Positions 18,676-27,935 are shown, counted from the first letter of the stretch. The stretch is DNA of 64,000 nucleotides from Methylobacillus methanolivorans (GCF_020531845.1 NZ_JAJAVF010000003.1:152832-216831), one strand, 5' to 3'. Notes: generated by a model from the sequence alone, not told the origin. A program made the numbers and translations.

Positions 18676-19739
18676 GAAGCATCCTGGCGGCTGATATTTG
18701 CAGAATCAAATGAAGCCATCTGGTTGAGAAAATTCACGGCAGCCTGCACTAGCGGGTAAGCCAGCGCTGCCCCCGTTCCCTCACCCAGTCGCAAACCAAG
18801 ATTCAGCAATGGCTTCGCCTGCAACTGCTCCAACACCAACTGATGTCCAGCCTCATCAGAACAATGCGCAAAAATACAATACTCCAATATGGCAGGAGCA
18901 ATGCGGCTCGCCACCAGCAAAGCAGCTGTGGCAATAAAACCATCAATCAACAAAGCCACCCGGCGTTCCGCAGCGCCCAGCATGGCACCCACCATCATGG
19001 CAATCTCAAAGCCACCAAATGTTCTCAATACAGCCAAAGGGTCACTACTATCCACTTTATGCCGCGCAATTGCCTGACTGATGACCTCTGCCTTGTGAGC
19101 GACACCTGCATCATCCAGGCCAGTGCCCCTCCCAACACATTGTTCCACCGGCAAATTGCATAGTACCGCCACCAGCGCCGAGGCCGAAGTAGTATTACCT
19201 ATCCCCATTTCGCCAAAACCCATGATGTTAGTGCCAGCATCTGCCTCTGACTGGGCGAGCTTATAACCCTTGATCAAGGCTTGGGCACACATACTGGAAG
19301 ACATGGCCGCCATCTTGAGGAAATTATTAGTGCCCATGCTGACCTTGGCGCGTATCAATTCCGGATGCGCAGAAAACTCATGACACACCCCTGCATCGAC
19401 AATCCGGATACGCATGCCATTTTGCTGGGTAAACACATTAATACCTGCGCCACCGGCAAGAAAGTTCATCACCATTTGCCGCGTCACTTCCTGCGGATAT
19501 GGGCTGACACCTTCCTCAACCACCCCATGATCACCAGCAAACACCAGCATGGCAGGGCGTTGCAGCACTGGCGTCAAAGACTGCTGGATTAATCCCAGCT
19601 GCAAAGCCACATGCTCCAGCTTGCCCAATGCGCCAATAGGCTTGGTTTTGTTATCGATCTTGGCTTGTAATGCAACTGCCAGGCTTTGATCCAAGGGAGG
19701 TATAACAAATGCTGGCAAGGACGACGTTGGGAAGCTCAT
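18672..19739 (-). CDS. cobT: Nicotinate-nucleotide-dimethylbenzimidazole phosphoribosyltransferase CobT
   Basis: This 355-residue enzyme makes alpha-ribazole phosphate from dimethylbenzimidazole and nicotinate mononucleotide. Family motifs are KPIGALGKLE (residues 33-42), VFAGDHGVVEEGVSPYPQEVT, GEMGIGNTTSASAL and RLGEGTGAALAYPL, where the Glu near 318 corresponds to the catalytic base of the Salmonella enzyme. It is the first gene of cobT-cobS-cobC. The 167 bases upstream show no B12-riboswitch-like conserved core, and no strong Shine-Dalgarno is seen. Confidence 0.95.
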   Translation of the reverse strand: MSFPTSSLPAFVIPPLDQSLAVALQAKIDNKTKPIGALGKLEHVALQLGLIQQSLTPVLQRPAMLVFAGDHGVVEEGVSPYPQEVTRQMVMNFLAGGAGINVFTQQNGMRIRIVDAGVCHEFSAHPELIRAKVSMGTNNFLKMAAMSSSMCAQALIKGYKLAQSEADAGTNIMGFGEMGIGNTTSASALVAVLCNLPVEQCVGRGTGLDDAGVAHKAEVISQAIARHKVDSSDPLAVLRTFGGFEIAMMVGAMLGAAERRVALLIDGFIATAALLVASRIAPAILEYCIFAHCSDEAGHQLVLEQLQAKPLLNLGLRLGEGTGAALAYPLVQAAVNFLNQMASFDSANISRQDAS

Positions 19740-19831
19740 GAAATTTACTTTTCAAATCAAGCCCGAAGCATAACCGACCCCGCCATTTTTTTAAACTAGA
19801 GGAATAAAACCGGAAAATTTTCGATCTCAGC

Positions 19832-19859
19832 TAGACGAAACGCCGAAGTTTGCTATAAT
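19832..19859 (+). promoter_or_regulatory. Sigma70 promoter of tRNA-Phe
   Basis: The -35 TAGACG and -10 TATAAT are separated by 16 bases. The predicted start is near 19866, about 40 bases before the tRNA. Confidence 0.75.
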
Positions 19860-19906
19860 GCTGGCCTTGCGTGAGCTTCTAGAGCCAACGTAATCCAAGT
19901 AGTAAA

Positions 19907-19982
19907 GGCCAGGTAGCTCAGTTGGTAGAGCAGCGGATTGAAAATCCGCGTGTCGACGGTTCGATTCCGCCCCTGGCCACCA
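19907..19982 (+). tRNA. tRNA-Phe (anticodon GAA)
   Basis: This 76-base tRNA folds with a GGCCAGG/CCTGGCC acceptor stem. The anticodon loop is TTGAAAA with GAA, the T-arm contains GGTTCGATTCC, and CCA is encoded. Confidence 0.97.
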
Positions 19983-19991
19983 AGGAATATC

Positions 19992-20026
19992 AAAGGGTTA
20001 GCTTCAGTGATGAGCTAGCCCTTTTT
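19992..20026 (+). terminator. Rho-independent terminator after tRNA-Phe
   Basis: GGGTTAGCT pairs with AGCTAGCCC (one G-T pair) around a 7-base loop and is followed by TTTTT. It lies ten bases after the tRNA. Confidence 0.88.
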
Positions 20027-20137
20027 CATTTTTAGCAATTTCCTGCAAAACATTGCGCGCCTGAGCATTTCAGGCGCCTTTGATAGTCGCACCTGTACAA
20101 TGTCCGCTTTGGCTATCTCGTCTTATCTAAAAGCCTC

Positions 20138-20575
20138 ATGAAAGCCCTCTCCTTTTATCAACCTATTGCCTGGATGTTGGCCCATGGTCATTTTGTTGTC
20201 GATGACAGAACCTGGATTCCTTATTACCGAGGGCCAATCGCGATTCATGCCAGCAAAACAGGGCTAGAGGAATATATTCATTACTGTAGGCAGATTGCTG
20301 GCGTTGATGTGCCTGATATGGTCGACCTCGAGCGTGGGGGGATTATCGGCGTGGGTGAGCTGGTTGATGTGCTGAGGCCTGGTGAATCCGGTGGCTTCCC
20401 GCTTGAAAAGCGCGCCTATAGCGGCCCCGGTCACTATGGGCTGGTCTTTGCCAATGTGACCCCTGTGGCATTCATTCCATACCGTGGAAAGCCCGGGCTG
20501 TTTGATCTCGATTTCGACCCTCGAACTTACCAAGCGCCCAAGGTTATTGCCCCCCAGAGAAACTTATTCGATTAA
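20138..20575 (+). CDS. ASCH-domain protein
   Basis: This 145-residue protein fits the ASCH/PUA-like family: MKALSFYQPIAWML at the N-terminus, GPIAIHASK (residues 31-39), GGIIGVGELVDVL (about 67-79) and GHYGLVFANV (about 96-105). ASCH domains have a PUA-like beta-barrel and are thought to bind RNA or nucleotides; the substrate here is unknown. The ribosome site is poor (AAAAGCCTC). The next gene follows after 18 bases and may be co-transcribed. The 111 bases between the tRNA terminator and this start hold nothing else recognisable. Confidence 0.78.
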   Translation: MKALSFYQPIAWMLAHGHFVVDDRTWIPYYRGPIAIHASKTGLEEYIHYCRQIAGVDVPDMVDLERGGIIGVGELVDVLRPGESGGFPLEKRAYSGPGHYGLVFANVTPVAFIPYRGKPGLFDLDFDPRTYQAPKVIAPQRNLFD

Positions 20576-20593
20576 AACACCCTATTATTCCCC

Positions 20594-21115
20594 ATGGCAC
20601 ATCTTCCCTATCTTAACGGCTACCCCGCACCTCTGCTGGCACAGGTCTGCACCATGCTGGAACAAGGGCGGCTGGGTCAGTGGATAGCGCATAAATACCC
20701 TGCGCGGCATGACGTGCAAACGGATAAGTCGCTGTATCAATATGTCTCTGACATCAAACAGCGGTATCTGAAGAATGCCCCTGCTCTCGCGAAAATACTG
20801 TTTGATAACCAGCAACATCCAGTAAAGGGAACGCTAGGGACGAATACCTTTGTCGCCCGGGTGCAAGGCAATAAGCTAAAGAACAAGAATGAAATACGTA
20901 TTGCCGCGCTTTTTCGTGAGGCGCCCGCAGAGTTTCTACGGATGATTGTGGTACATGAACTCGCGCATCTGAAGGAAAAAGACCACAACAAAGCCTTTTA
21001 CCAATTGTGCGTGCATATGGAACCCGATTACTTGCAGCTGGAGTTTGATATGCGTGTATGGCTGACTTGGCGCGAGTATCAACCGTCATTGACTGCAAAA
21101 TCTGTTCCTGCCTAA
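20594..21115 (+). CDS. YgjP-like (DUF45/M48-type) metallopeptidase
   Basis: This 173-residue protein carries the zinc-peptidase motif VVHELAHLKEKDHNKAFY at about residues 117-134: HELAH supplies two metal-ligand histidines and the catalytic Glu, and DHNKAFY is the downstream signature of the YgjP/DUF45 family. There is no signal peptide or membrane segment, so it should be cytoplasmic. The physiological substrate of this family is unknown. It follows the ASCH gene closely. Confidence 0.8.
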   Translation: MAHLPYLNGYPAPLLAQVCTMLEQGRLGQWIAHKYPARHDVQTDKSLYQYVSDIKQRYLKNAPALAKILFDNQQHPVKGTLGTNTFVARVQGNKLKNKNEIRIAALFREAPAEFLRMIVVHELAHLKEKDHNKAFYQLCVHMEPDYLQLEFDMRVWLTWREYQPSLTAKSVPA

Positions 21116-21283
21116 ATGTAGCCCTTCATGCAACTTTGATCCATGTCATCGGACTGTCAAAAAGCAGTGATACTATCTTAATAAGAGATCAACAATTACT
21201 CCTGATCTTCTGCCATCTGGTTGTCAAATAAGCACAAAAGCTTTATCTTAGGCTCGTATTTCATAGGCGTCCCAATCACTTTA

Positions 21284-21685
21284 ATGCTTTCCCGGCGGTT
21301 CAAGAAATTTTCCATGTATCTGGTATTGCTGCTTGCCATGCTGCAAGTGCTTTCGCCATTGATACATGCGCACCCTGCCGGGACACCATTGTCAGGAATG
21401 GGTAGCGGTATCCATGTGCATGACGTCCTCAGCGGGTTTGACAACAACTGGACCATGCCAGTCGTCCATACCCAGCATCATTACGTGCAGGTGATTGGCG
21501 TAGGCAATGCCTATGAGCCCGAGCGCCTGAATTTACCCAACCTATTCCTGCTAGCCTCCTGCCTGCTGCTTGCCTTGTGTTTTGGCGGCGCAACGCGCCG
21601 TGTCTATTGGCGCGAGCATAACTGCCGCCCCACTCCTACCCCTACCTATTTCAGCTCCCCGCTGCGCGCCCCACCTCTACGTTGA
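21284..21685 (+). CDS. Small histidine-rich membrane protein upstream of RND efflux operon
   Basis: The gene encodes 133 residues from the ATG at 21284; ATG 21314 is an alternative, and an upstream TTG is less likely. A hydrophobic N-terminal segment (MYLVLLLAMLQVLSPLIHA) reads as a signal peptide or anchor. It is followed by a histidine-rich part (HAHPAG, IHVHD, VVHTQHHYVQV) and a second membrane segment (LFLLASCLLLALCFGG), then a basic, proline-rich tail. No family was recognised. The histidines and the position 91 bases before czcC suggest periplasmic metal binding or sensing linked to the efflux pump; this is inference. Confidence 0.6.
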   Translation: MLSRRFKKFSMYLVLLLAMLQVLSPLIHAHPAGTPLSGMGSGIHVHDVLSGFDNNWTMPVVHTQHHYVQVIGVGNAYEPERLNLPNLFLLASCLLLALCFGGATRRVYWREHNCRPTPTPTYFSSPLRAPPLR

Positions 21686-21776
21686 TTCATCCCCACTAGC
21701 CTAGCGCTGTTTTGCGCTGGACGCTGTGCTCTGCATTGTGTTGGAGCACTGGATCAACCATTAGAGGGTCTCGATT

Positions 21777-23060
21777 TTGAAAGCATCTCGAACGACATGG
21801 CTTGTGTTCGCCATGTGTTGCCTATTTTTCCAGGCGCAAGCCGCACCTGATGAATTAGACGGCAATGAAGCATTTCCTCCCATTCATATCGACCATGACG
21901 ATGTGCTGGAGGGTAGTACAACACTTTCCATGTTTCAGGTGTTGGAAGCAGCCTATGCCCGCAACCCGCAGCAAAAGCTGTTGCAGGCGCTGGATGGCGA
22001 GGCGCAAGCCAGCTATACACGTGCCAAAAGCATGTTGCCCATGGCACCTGCCGTGGGTGTTCGCCACGTCAACGATAGCCTCAGTAGTGGCCGCGGGGAG
22101 CGTGAGTGGGAAGCTGGCTTGGACTTGCCAGTCTGGTTACCGGGGCAGCGCGCCGCCAGGCAAGCCGTTGCAGACCATGCCCAGGAAGGGGTAGCAGCAA
22201 GCCGGGAAGGCTTCATGATGCAACTCGCAGGACTAGTGCGCGACACGGTCTGGGATGTGGCAATGCGGGAAAATGACCTCAAGCTGGCACAATACCGGCA
22301 CAAGAACGCGCAAGCCATCCATAAAGATGTCATGGCGCGTTTCAAGGCCGGGGAACTGCCACGCACCGACACTATGCTGGCCGAGGATGAAACCTTGAAA
22401 GCACAAGCCGCGGTTATCCGAGCTGAGGCCGAAGTCAAGCATGCAAGGCATCGCTATACGCAGCTCACCGGCCTCGATATCTTGCCAGCCCGGCCTACAG
22501 AAGATTTGGCCAGTATCCGCACTTTGCAGGACAACCATCCTTTGTTGAAGGAAGCCAGAACCAAGCTGGCGCTGGCAGAAGACGAAGTGCATCTGGTGAA
22601 TATCGAAAAACGCGAGAACCCGATGGTGAACGTGGGTACGCGCACCATTCGCGGCGGCTTTGATACCCAATTCAACAGCGCGCTCACTGTGAGCCTGCGC
22701 ATCCCCTTCGATGCAGAAGTGCGCTCAGCTCCCATGCTAGCTGCTGCCAACAGCAACTTGGCCCGAGCCTCGGCAGAGCTGGAACGGCTACGCCTGGTGA
22801 TGCAGACCATGCTGCATGAAGCCATGCACAACCTGGAAGTCACTCACGAAGAACTGGAGATTGCCACGCGCCAGCGTGACCTTGCACAGGAAAACCTGCG
22901 CCTGTCCCGCAAGGCTTTCCAGCTTGGTGAAAGCGATCTGGTGAGCCTCATGCGCATCCAGGCACTGGCCACTGAAGCAGAGCGGGCATATCGCAGCCGC
23001 CAAACCCAAATGAAATGGGACATTGCCAAATACAATCAGGCAGTAGGAGTTTTGCCATGA
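21777..23060 (+). CDS. czcC: Outer-membrane efflux protein, CzcC/TolC family
   Basis: This 427-residue protein has a signal peptide (LVFAMCCLFFQAQAAP). Two long helical repeats are typical of TolC-type outer-membrane channels, the first with SYTRAKSMLPMAPAVGVRHVND and the second around RENLRLSRKAFQLGESDLVSLMRIQALA-like segments (about 365-400). It should form the outer-membrane exit duct of the metal RND pump made with the next two genes. The stop overlaps the czcB start as ATGA, so the two are translationally coupled. Confidence 0.88.
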   Translation: MKASRTTWLVFAMCCLFFQAQAAPDELDGNEAFPPIHIDHDDVLEGSTTLSMFQVLEAAYARNPQQKLLQALDGEAQASYTRAKSMLPMAPAVGVRHVNDSLSSGRGEREWEAGLDLPVWLPGQRAARQAVADHAQEGVAASREGFMMQLAGLVRDTVWDVAMRENDLKLAQYRHKNAQAIHKDVMARFKAGELPRTDTMLAEDETLKAQAAVIRAEAEVKHARHRYTQLTGLDILPARPTEDLASIRTLQDNHPLLKEARTKLALAEDEVHLVNIEKRENPMVNVGTRTIRGGFDTQFNSALTVSLRIPFDAEVRSAPMLAAANSNLARASAELERLRLVMQTMLHEAMHNLEVTHEELEIATRQRDLAQENLRLSRKAFQLGESDLVSLMRIQALATEAERAYRSRQTQMKWDIAKYNQAVGVLP

Positions 23061-24178
23061 ACATGAACAAGATCACCGTGATAGCGCTCTACCTGGGCTG
23101 TAGCCTGCACGCTATCGCGGCAGAAACCATTACCATCACACCGCAGCAACAAGCTTCCCTTGGCATCCGCACGGGTCAAGCTGAAGCAGTCACTACCGTC
23201 CACAGCCTCAAATTGCCCGGCGAGGTGATTCTACCCGTGGGCAAAGAGCATATTGTCAGCGCACCGCAAGCAGGCCTGATCGACAGGATGTATGTAGGCG
23301 CAGGCCAACAGGTGCAGCGCGGTCAACCAATGGCACATCTCAGCAGTCAGGAACTGACGACCCTGCAACGTGATTACCTGCAATCGCAAACCCGGCAACG
23401 CCTTGCCAAGAAAAATCTGGATCGCGATGCGGAGCTGTTTAAGGATGGCATTATTGCCGAACGCCGTTATCTCACCACGCAAGCCGAGTTTGAGGAAGCC
23501 GACACCGCCTTGCAACAAGGCCGGCAGAGCCTGCGCATTGCAGGCCTTGGCGATACAACGATTGACGGCATCAAGAACGCCCGCCATCTTGGCAGCGGAA
23601 CGACATTGACAGCGCCCATCAGCGGCCAGGTGATCGAGCAAAACATCAGCACCGGGCAACGTGTAGATCCTGCGACTGCGCTATTCAGGATTGCCGATCT
23701 CTCGACACTATGGCTGCTGATTCATGTGCCGGTTGATGCATTGGGAACTATCCACAATGGCACCAACGTGACTCTTGATGCCCAGGGGATTAGTGGCAAA
23801 GTGATCAGCATTGTGCGCAACACCACCCGCAACCAGCAGACAGTGCAGGTACGCGCCGAATTTCGTGACCCTGAACAACGCTTGGTACCGGGGCAATTCG
23901 TCGAAGCACAACTGGCACTGAATCAATCAAACGATCAGGCGAATGTCACGCCAATGTTCCGCCTGCCACGCACCGCAATCACGCGTTATCAAGGCAAGGC
24001 ATATGTGTTCAGCCAACGTAGTGCGCAAGATTTCGAGCCGCAACAGGTTGAGGTGGTTGCTGACAATGGTGCGCACATCACGATCAAGTCTGGCAATGCA
24101 CTGCGCTACCCCATCGCCATTAGTGGCATCGCCACGCTCAAGGCGATGTGGACCGGCCACTCCGGGGAGGACAATTAA
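23057..24178 (+). CDS. czcB: Periplasmic adaptor of metal RND pump, CzcB family
   Basis: The protein is 373 residues from the ATG that follows AGGAGTTTTGCC. A signal peptide of about 22 residues is followed by a lipoyl-like barrel-sandwich domain split by an alpha-helical hairpin (SSQELTTLQRDYLQSQTRQRLAKKNLDRD...). Next come the second lipoyl half (TLTAPISGQVIEQNISTGQRVDPATALFRIADLSTLW) and the beta-barrel and membrane-proximal domains. HlyD-type adaptors link the inner-membrane pump to the outer-membrane channel. There is no CzcB-like histidine-rich N-terminal extension. Confidence 0.9.
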   Translation: MNMNKITVIALYLGCSLHAIAAETITITPQQQASLGIRTGQAEAVTTVHSLKLPGEVILPVGKEHIVSAPQAGLIDRMYVGAGQQVQRGQPMAHLSSQELTTLQRDYLQSQTRQRLAKKNLDRDAELFKDGIIAERRYLTTQAEFEEADTALQQGRQSLRIAGLGDTTIDGIKNARHLGSGTTLTAPISGQVIEQNISTGQRVDPATALFRIADLSTLWLLIHVPVDALGTIHNGTNVTLDAQGISGKVISIVRNTTRNQQTVQVRAEFRDPEQRLVPGQFVEAQLALNQSNDQANVTPMFRLPRTAITRYQGKAYVFSQRSAQDFEPQQVEVVADNGAHITIKSGNALRYPIAISGIATLKAMWTGHSGEDN

Positions 24179-27100
24179 ATGCTGACCTCTCTGATTCGGC
24201 TCGCACTGACGCAGCGCTTGTTCATGCTGGTCATGACGGCCATCCTGGTCGGTGCCGGAGTACAGGCGTTCCGCCAATTACCCATTGACGCATTTCCCGA
24301 CGTGTCATCTACCCAGGTCAAGATCATTATCAAGGCACCGGGCATGCCCCCCGAGGATGTCGAGGCACGCATCACCGCGCCTATTGAAATCGAGATGCTA
24401 GGGCTACCCAACCAGACCATGCTGCGCTCTGTCGCGAAGTATGCACTAACAGACATCACGATCGACTTTGCCGATGGCACGGATATCTACTGGGCCAGGC
24501 AGCAGGTCACCGAACGCCTGAATAGTGTCTGGGATAAATTGCCGCCTGATGTCACTGGCGGGGTAGCACCGCTTACCACGCCGCTGGGTGAGATGTTTAT
24601 GTTCACCATCGAAGGCGATCTGCCATTGCAGGAAAAACGCAGCCTGCTCGACTGGGTGATCCGTCCACATTTACGTACCGTGCCGGGCGTTGCCGATGTC
24701 AATCCGCTGGGGGGTACCGTACGCAGCTTTGAGATTGTGCCAGATCGCGCACGCATGTATGCCCGCGGCATCAGCATGGATCAACTGCAACAGGCACTGG
24801 AGCTCAATAACCGCAACGATGGTGCCGGGCGACTTGATGATGGAGAGGAGTCGTTGCTGGTACGGGCAGAAGGTCGCTTCCAGAACCTGCAGGATGTCGA
24901 AGAAACTGTTGTGCGCAGTACTGCTGGCTCACCCCCGGTACGTATTGGCGACTTAGCGACTGTGAAGATAGGCGCACTCACCCGCTATGGTGCTGTCAGC
25001 GCCAACGGCCAGGGTGAGGCGGTACAAGGCCTGGTGCTTAGCCTGCGTGGTGCCAATGCCAAAGAGGTCGTACAGGCGCTCAAAATCAAGCTTGATGAAA
25101 TCACGCCACAATTGCCCAAGGGCGTGACCCTGCATACGTTTTATGACCGTAGCTCACTGGTAGACCGGGCAATAGCGACTGTCAGCAAAGCCTTGATAGA
25201 AGCCATCGCGCTGGTCGTTGTGCTGCTGATCCTGTTCCTCGGCAACCTGCGTGCCGCCCTCACCGTGGCGCTGTCGTTACCGCTGGCGGTACTCATCACC
25301 TTCATACTCATGAAGCAGTTCAATATTTCTGCCAATCTCATGAGTCTGGGTGGGCTGTCCATCGCCATCGGCATGCTAGTCGACGCTGCGGTTGTAGTGG
25401 TCGAGAACGTCGTCTCGCACCTGGCACATGGTGAGCAATCCCGCCTGCCGCGCCTGCACTTGATTTTCCGCGCAGTGAAGGAGGTAAGCGTACCTGTCAC
25501 CTCAGGCATCCTGATTATCATCACGGTATTCCTGCCCCTGCTTACGCTACAAGGCCTGGAGGGCAAGCTGTTCTCGCCGGTGGCTCTTACCATTGTGTTT
25601 GCGCTGTCAGGTTCATTGCTATTGTCGTTTACCGTGATCCCAGTGCTGGCATCCTTCCTGTTGGGCAAGGTCAGCCATGAAGAACCCTGGCTGGTGCGCA
25701 AGGCCTTGCAGCTTTATCAGCCAACCCTGCACTGGGCATTGGACCATGGCCGCCTGGTGTTCGGTATCGCATTAGCTTTATTGGTCGCAACAGGGTTTGT
25801 CTACACCCTGATCGGTAAAACATTCATGCCGGAAATGGATGAAGGTGACCTGGTGATGCAGACGGAAAAGCTGCCTTCCATTAATCTGGAGTCTGCCCTG
25901 GCAATCGATAAAGTCGTGCAGCAGAAAATCCTGTCAACAGTGCCGGAAGTCACGCAGATGGTTGCACGTACGGGCACAGATGAAATCGGCCTTGACCCGA
26001 TGGGACTCAACCAGACCGATAGCTTTCTGGTGCTAAAGCCACGTGCGGAGTGGCGCTCGCCGCATAAGGATGCTTTGCTCGATGAGTTGCGTAAGGTCAT
26101 GCAGGATATCCCCGGCATGCACTATGCCTTTACCCAACCCATCGAGATGCGCGTCAACGAGATGATTCTGGGCGTGCGTGGAGATCTTGCCATCAAGATA
26201 TTTGGGCACGACATTGAAGAGCTCAATCGCCTGGCGCTCAAAACCGTTGATGTGCTGCAACAGATTCAGGGTGCAGAGGATGTCTACACGCCCATCAACA
26301 GCGGCGTGCAATACCTGCGTATTACTGTCGACCGTCTCGCGGCTGGCCGCCTTGGCATTGATATTTCCCAGCTTGAAGATATCCTGCGCGCGCAACTCGA
26401 GGGCAAGCAGCTCGGCATCGTGCAGGAAGGCCCGCGCCGTACTCCGGTACTGCTGCGTGGTAGCCAGGATTTGCAGCAATCTGCTGCCGAGTTTGGTAAT
26501 TTACGCATCACCTTGCCCGATGGCAGCAATGTGCCGATTGCCACAGTAGCCAAGCTGGAGCGTGTTGATGGCCCGGTAAAAATAGATCGCGAACGCGGCA
26601 ACCGCATGGTGGTGGTCATCGCCAATGTGCGTGACCGCGACCTGGTCGGCTTTGTAGAAGAAGCCCAGCACACAGTGCAACAGCAAGTGAAGCTACCGCA
26701 AGGCTATCTGATGAAATGGGGTGGGCAATTCGAGAACCAGCAACGGGCTGCCGCACGGCTCGCGATTGTCGTGCCTTTGGCTATCGGACTGATTTTCCTG
26801 CTGCTGTTCGCCACCTTCCGCTCGGCACGCCAAGCCAGCCTTATTCTCTGCAATATCCCCTTTGCGATGATAGGTGGTGTCTTTGCGCTTTGGGCCTCGG
26901 GTGAATATCTCTCCGTGCCTGCATCGGTCGGCTTTATCGCCTTGCTGGGCATTGCAGTATTGAATGGCGTGGTCATGATGAGCTATTTCAACCAGTTGGC
27001 CGAACAAGGCATGAGCATCGCACAAGTCGTGATTGAAGGTGCCAAGCGCCGCCTGCGCCCTGTCCTCATGACAGCCAGCATTGCAGCCTTCGGCTTGGTG

Positions 27101-27247
27101 CCCCTGTTGTTTGCCACCGGACCTGGCTCGGAAATCCAGCGGCCTCTTGCCATCGTTGTCATCGGCGGGTTGGTGACATCCACCCTGCTGACGCTGGTGC
27201 TGCTGCCCATTCTTTATCGTCGCTTCGGCATACCGGAAAGGAATTGA
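24179..27247 (+). CDS. czcA: Heavy-metal efflux RND transporter, CzcA family
   Basis: This 1022-residue inner-membrane proton/metal antiporter starts after GGGGAGG. Twelve membrane segments are expected, one near the N-terminus and then two clusters around large periplasmic loops. The TM4 motif is SIAIGMLVDAAVVVVEN at about residues 394-410, with the acidic residue used in proton relay. It lacks the DFG...DGAVV form typical of CzcA proper. Periplasmic motifs FMPEMDEGDLVMQTEKLPS and GLDPMGLNQTDSF also fit the HME branch. The metal (Zn, Co, Ni, Cd, or Cu/Ag) cannot be settled from sequence reading, so the symbol is at family level. Confidence 0.9.
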   Translation: MLTSLIRLALTQRLFMLVMTAILVGAGVQAFRQLPIDAFPDVSSTQVKIIIKAPGMPPEDVEARITAPIEIEMLGLPNQTMLRSVAKYALTDITIDFADGTDIYWARQQVTERLNSVWDKLPPDVTGGVAPLTTPLGEMFMFTIEGDLPLQEKRSLLDWVIRPHLRTVPGVADVNPLGGTVRSFEIVPDRARMYARGISMDQLQQALELNNRNDGAGRLDDGEESLLVRAEGRFQNLQDVEETVVRSTAGSPPVRIGDLATVKIGALTRYGAVSANGQGEAVQGLVLSLRGANAKEVVQALKIKLDEITPQLPKGVTLHTFYDRSSLVDRAIATVSKALIEAIALVVVLLILFLGNLRAALTVALSLPLAVLITFILMKQFNISANLMSLGGLSIAIGMLVDAAVVVVENVVSHLAHGEQSRLPRLHLIFRAVKEVSVPVTSGILIIITVFLPLLTLQGLEGKLFSPVALTIVFALSGSLLLSFTVIPVLASFLLGKVSHEEPWLVRKALQLYQPTLHWALDHGRLVFGIALALLVATGFVYTLIGKTFMPEMDEGDLVMQTEKLPSINLESALAIDKVVQQKILSTVPEVTQMVARTGTDEIGLDPMGLNQTDSFLVLKPRAEWRSPHKDALLDELRKVMQDIPGMHYAFTQPIEMRVNEMILGVRGDLAIKIFGHDIEELNRLALKTVDVLQQIQGAEDVYTPINSGVQYLRITVDRLAAGRLGIDISQLEDILRAQLEGKQLGIVQEGPRRTPVLLRGSQDLQQSAAEFGNLRITLPDGSNVPIATVAKLERVDGPVKIDRERGNRMVVVIANVRDRDLVGFVEEAQHTVQQQVKLPQGYLMKWGGQFENQQRAAARLAIVVPLAIGLIFLLLFATFRSARQASLILCNIPFAMIGGVFALWASGEYLSVPASVGFIALLGIAVLNGVVMMSYFNQLAEQGMSIAQVVIEGAKRRLRPVLMTASIAAFGLVPLLFATGPGSEIQRPLAIVVIGGLVTSTLLTLVLLPILYRRFGIPERN

Positions 27248-27248
27248 T

Positions 27249-27554
27249 ATGTTGCATCACTTGGTACACATCCTGGTGTCACCCAAACTAGAAGATGCCA
27301 TGGTTGACTGGCTGCTGACACAAGAGCCAGCCCTCCTCTTTGAAACCAGCCGGGTGCAGCAATATGGCCGCCCCCTGGACAGCCTGACTGAACGGGTGAC
27401 AGGCTTTCGCCTGCAATTACTCTTTATGCTACAAATCCCGGCAACGGCATTGGGCACCTTCCTGCCAGCATTAGAGGAAACCTTTGGCAAAGAGGCCATC
27501 CACTACCGTGTGCTGGCACTCAGCCACAGCCATATCCCCTTGGCAAGAGCCTAA
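27249..27554 (+). CDS. DUF3240 family small protein of efflux operon
   Basis: This 101-residue protein begins one base after the czcA stop, so it is part of the same operon. It matches my memory of the DUF3240 group, small cytoplasmic PII-like proteins commonly found after CzcA-type pumps (LVHILVSPKLEDAMVDWLL at the start, VTGFRLQLLFMLQIP in the middle). No membrane segment or signal peptide is seen. A regulatory or metal-binding role is plausible but not shown. Confidence 0.72.
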   Translation: MLHHLVHILVSPKLEDAMVDWLLTQEPALLFETSRVQQYGRPLDSLTERVTGFRLQLLFMLQIPATALGTFLPALEETFGKEAIHYRVLALSHSHIPLARA

Positions 27555-27600
27555 GGCTGGCTATGGTATGATGTGCCGTTTATCACCAGCGACACCGCCC

Positions 27601-27933
27601 ATGGCCAGCCATATCGATATTGATGCCAGCGAACTGCATACCCTGCTTGAATCACAGAACACCATCCTGATTGATGTCCGCAACGACGATGAAGTCGCGC
27701 GCGGCATCATCAAGGGCGCCATGCACATGCCAATGGCCGTGATTCCCGGCATTGGTAACTTGTTGTGCGAACACAATGACACGGCGCTGATTTTCTACTG
27801 TCACAGCGGCATACGCTCGGCACAAGCCGCTGCCTTTATTGCCAACATGGAACGCGACAACGTTTACAACCTGCGTGGCGGCGTTCTGGCATGGGCCAAT
27901 GCTGGTTATTCCTTTGTAACGAAAACTGATTGA
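27601..27933 (+). CDS. Single-domain rhodanese-like sulfurtransferase
   Basis: This 110-residue protein starts at MASHIDIDASELH; in-frame codons upstream overlap the preceding gene and look non-coding. It has the rhodanese signature IDVRNDDEVARGIIKGAMHMP and the active-site loop CHSGIRS (residues 67-73, Cys67 the persulfide carrier). The end LRGGVLAWANAGY is also typical. It lies two bases before a TusA-like gene, pointing to a shared sulfur-relay task. A TATGGTATGAT sequence just upstream (27561-27571) could be part of its own promoter. Confidence 0.88.
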   Translation: MASHIDIDASELHTLLESQNTILIDVRNDDEVARGIIKGAMHMPMAVIPGIGNLLCEHNDTALIFYCHSGIRSAQAAAFIANMERDNVYNLRGGVLAWANAGYSFVTKTD

Positions 27934-27935
27934 TT

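Noticed and set aside
19740..19906. Cobalamin riboswitch upstream of cobT
   Set aside because: Only 167 bases are available, shared with the tRNA-Phe promoter, and no B12-box-like conserved core could be found.
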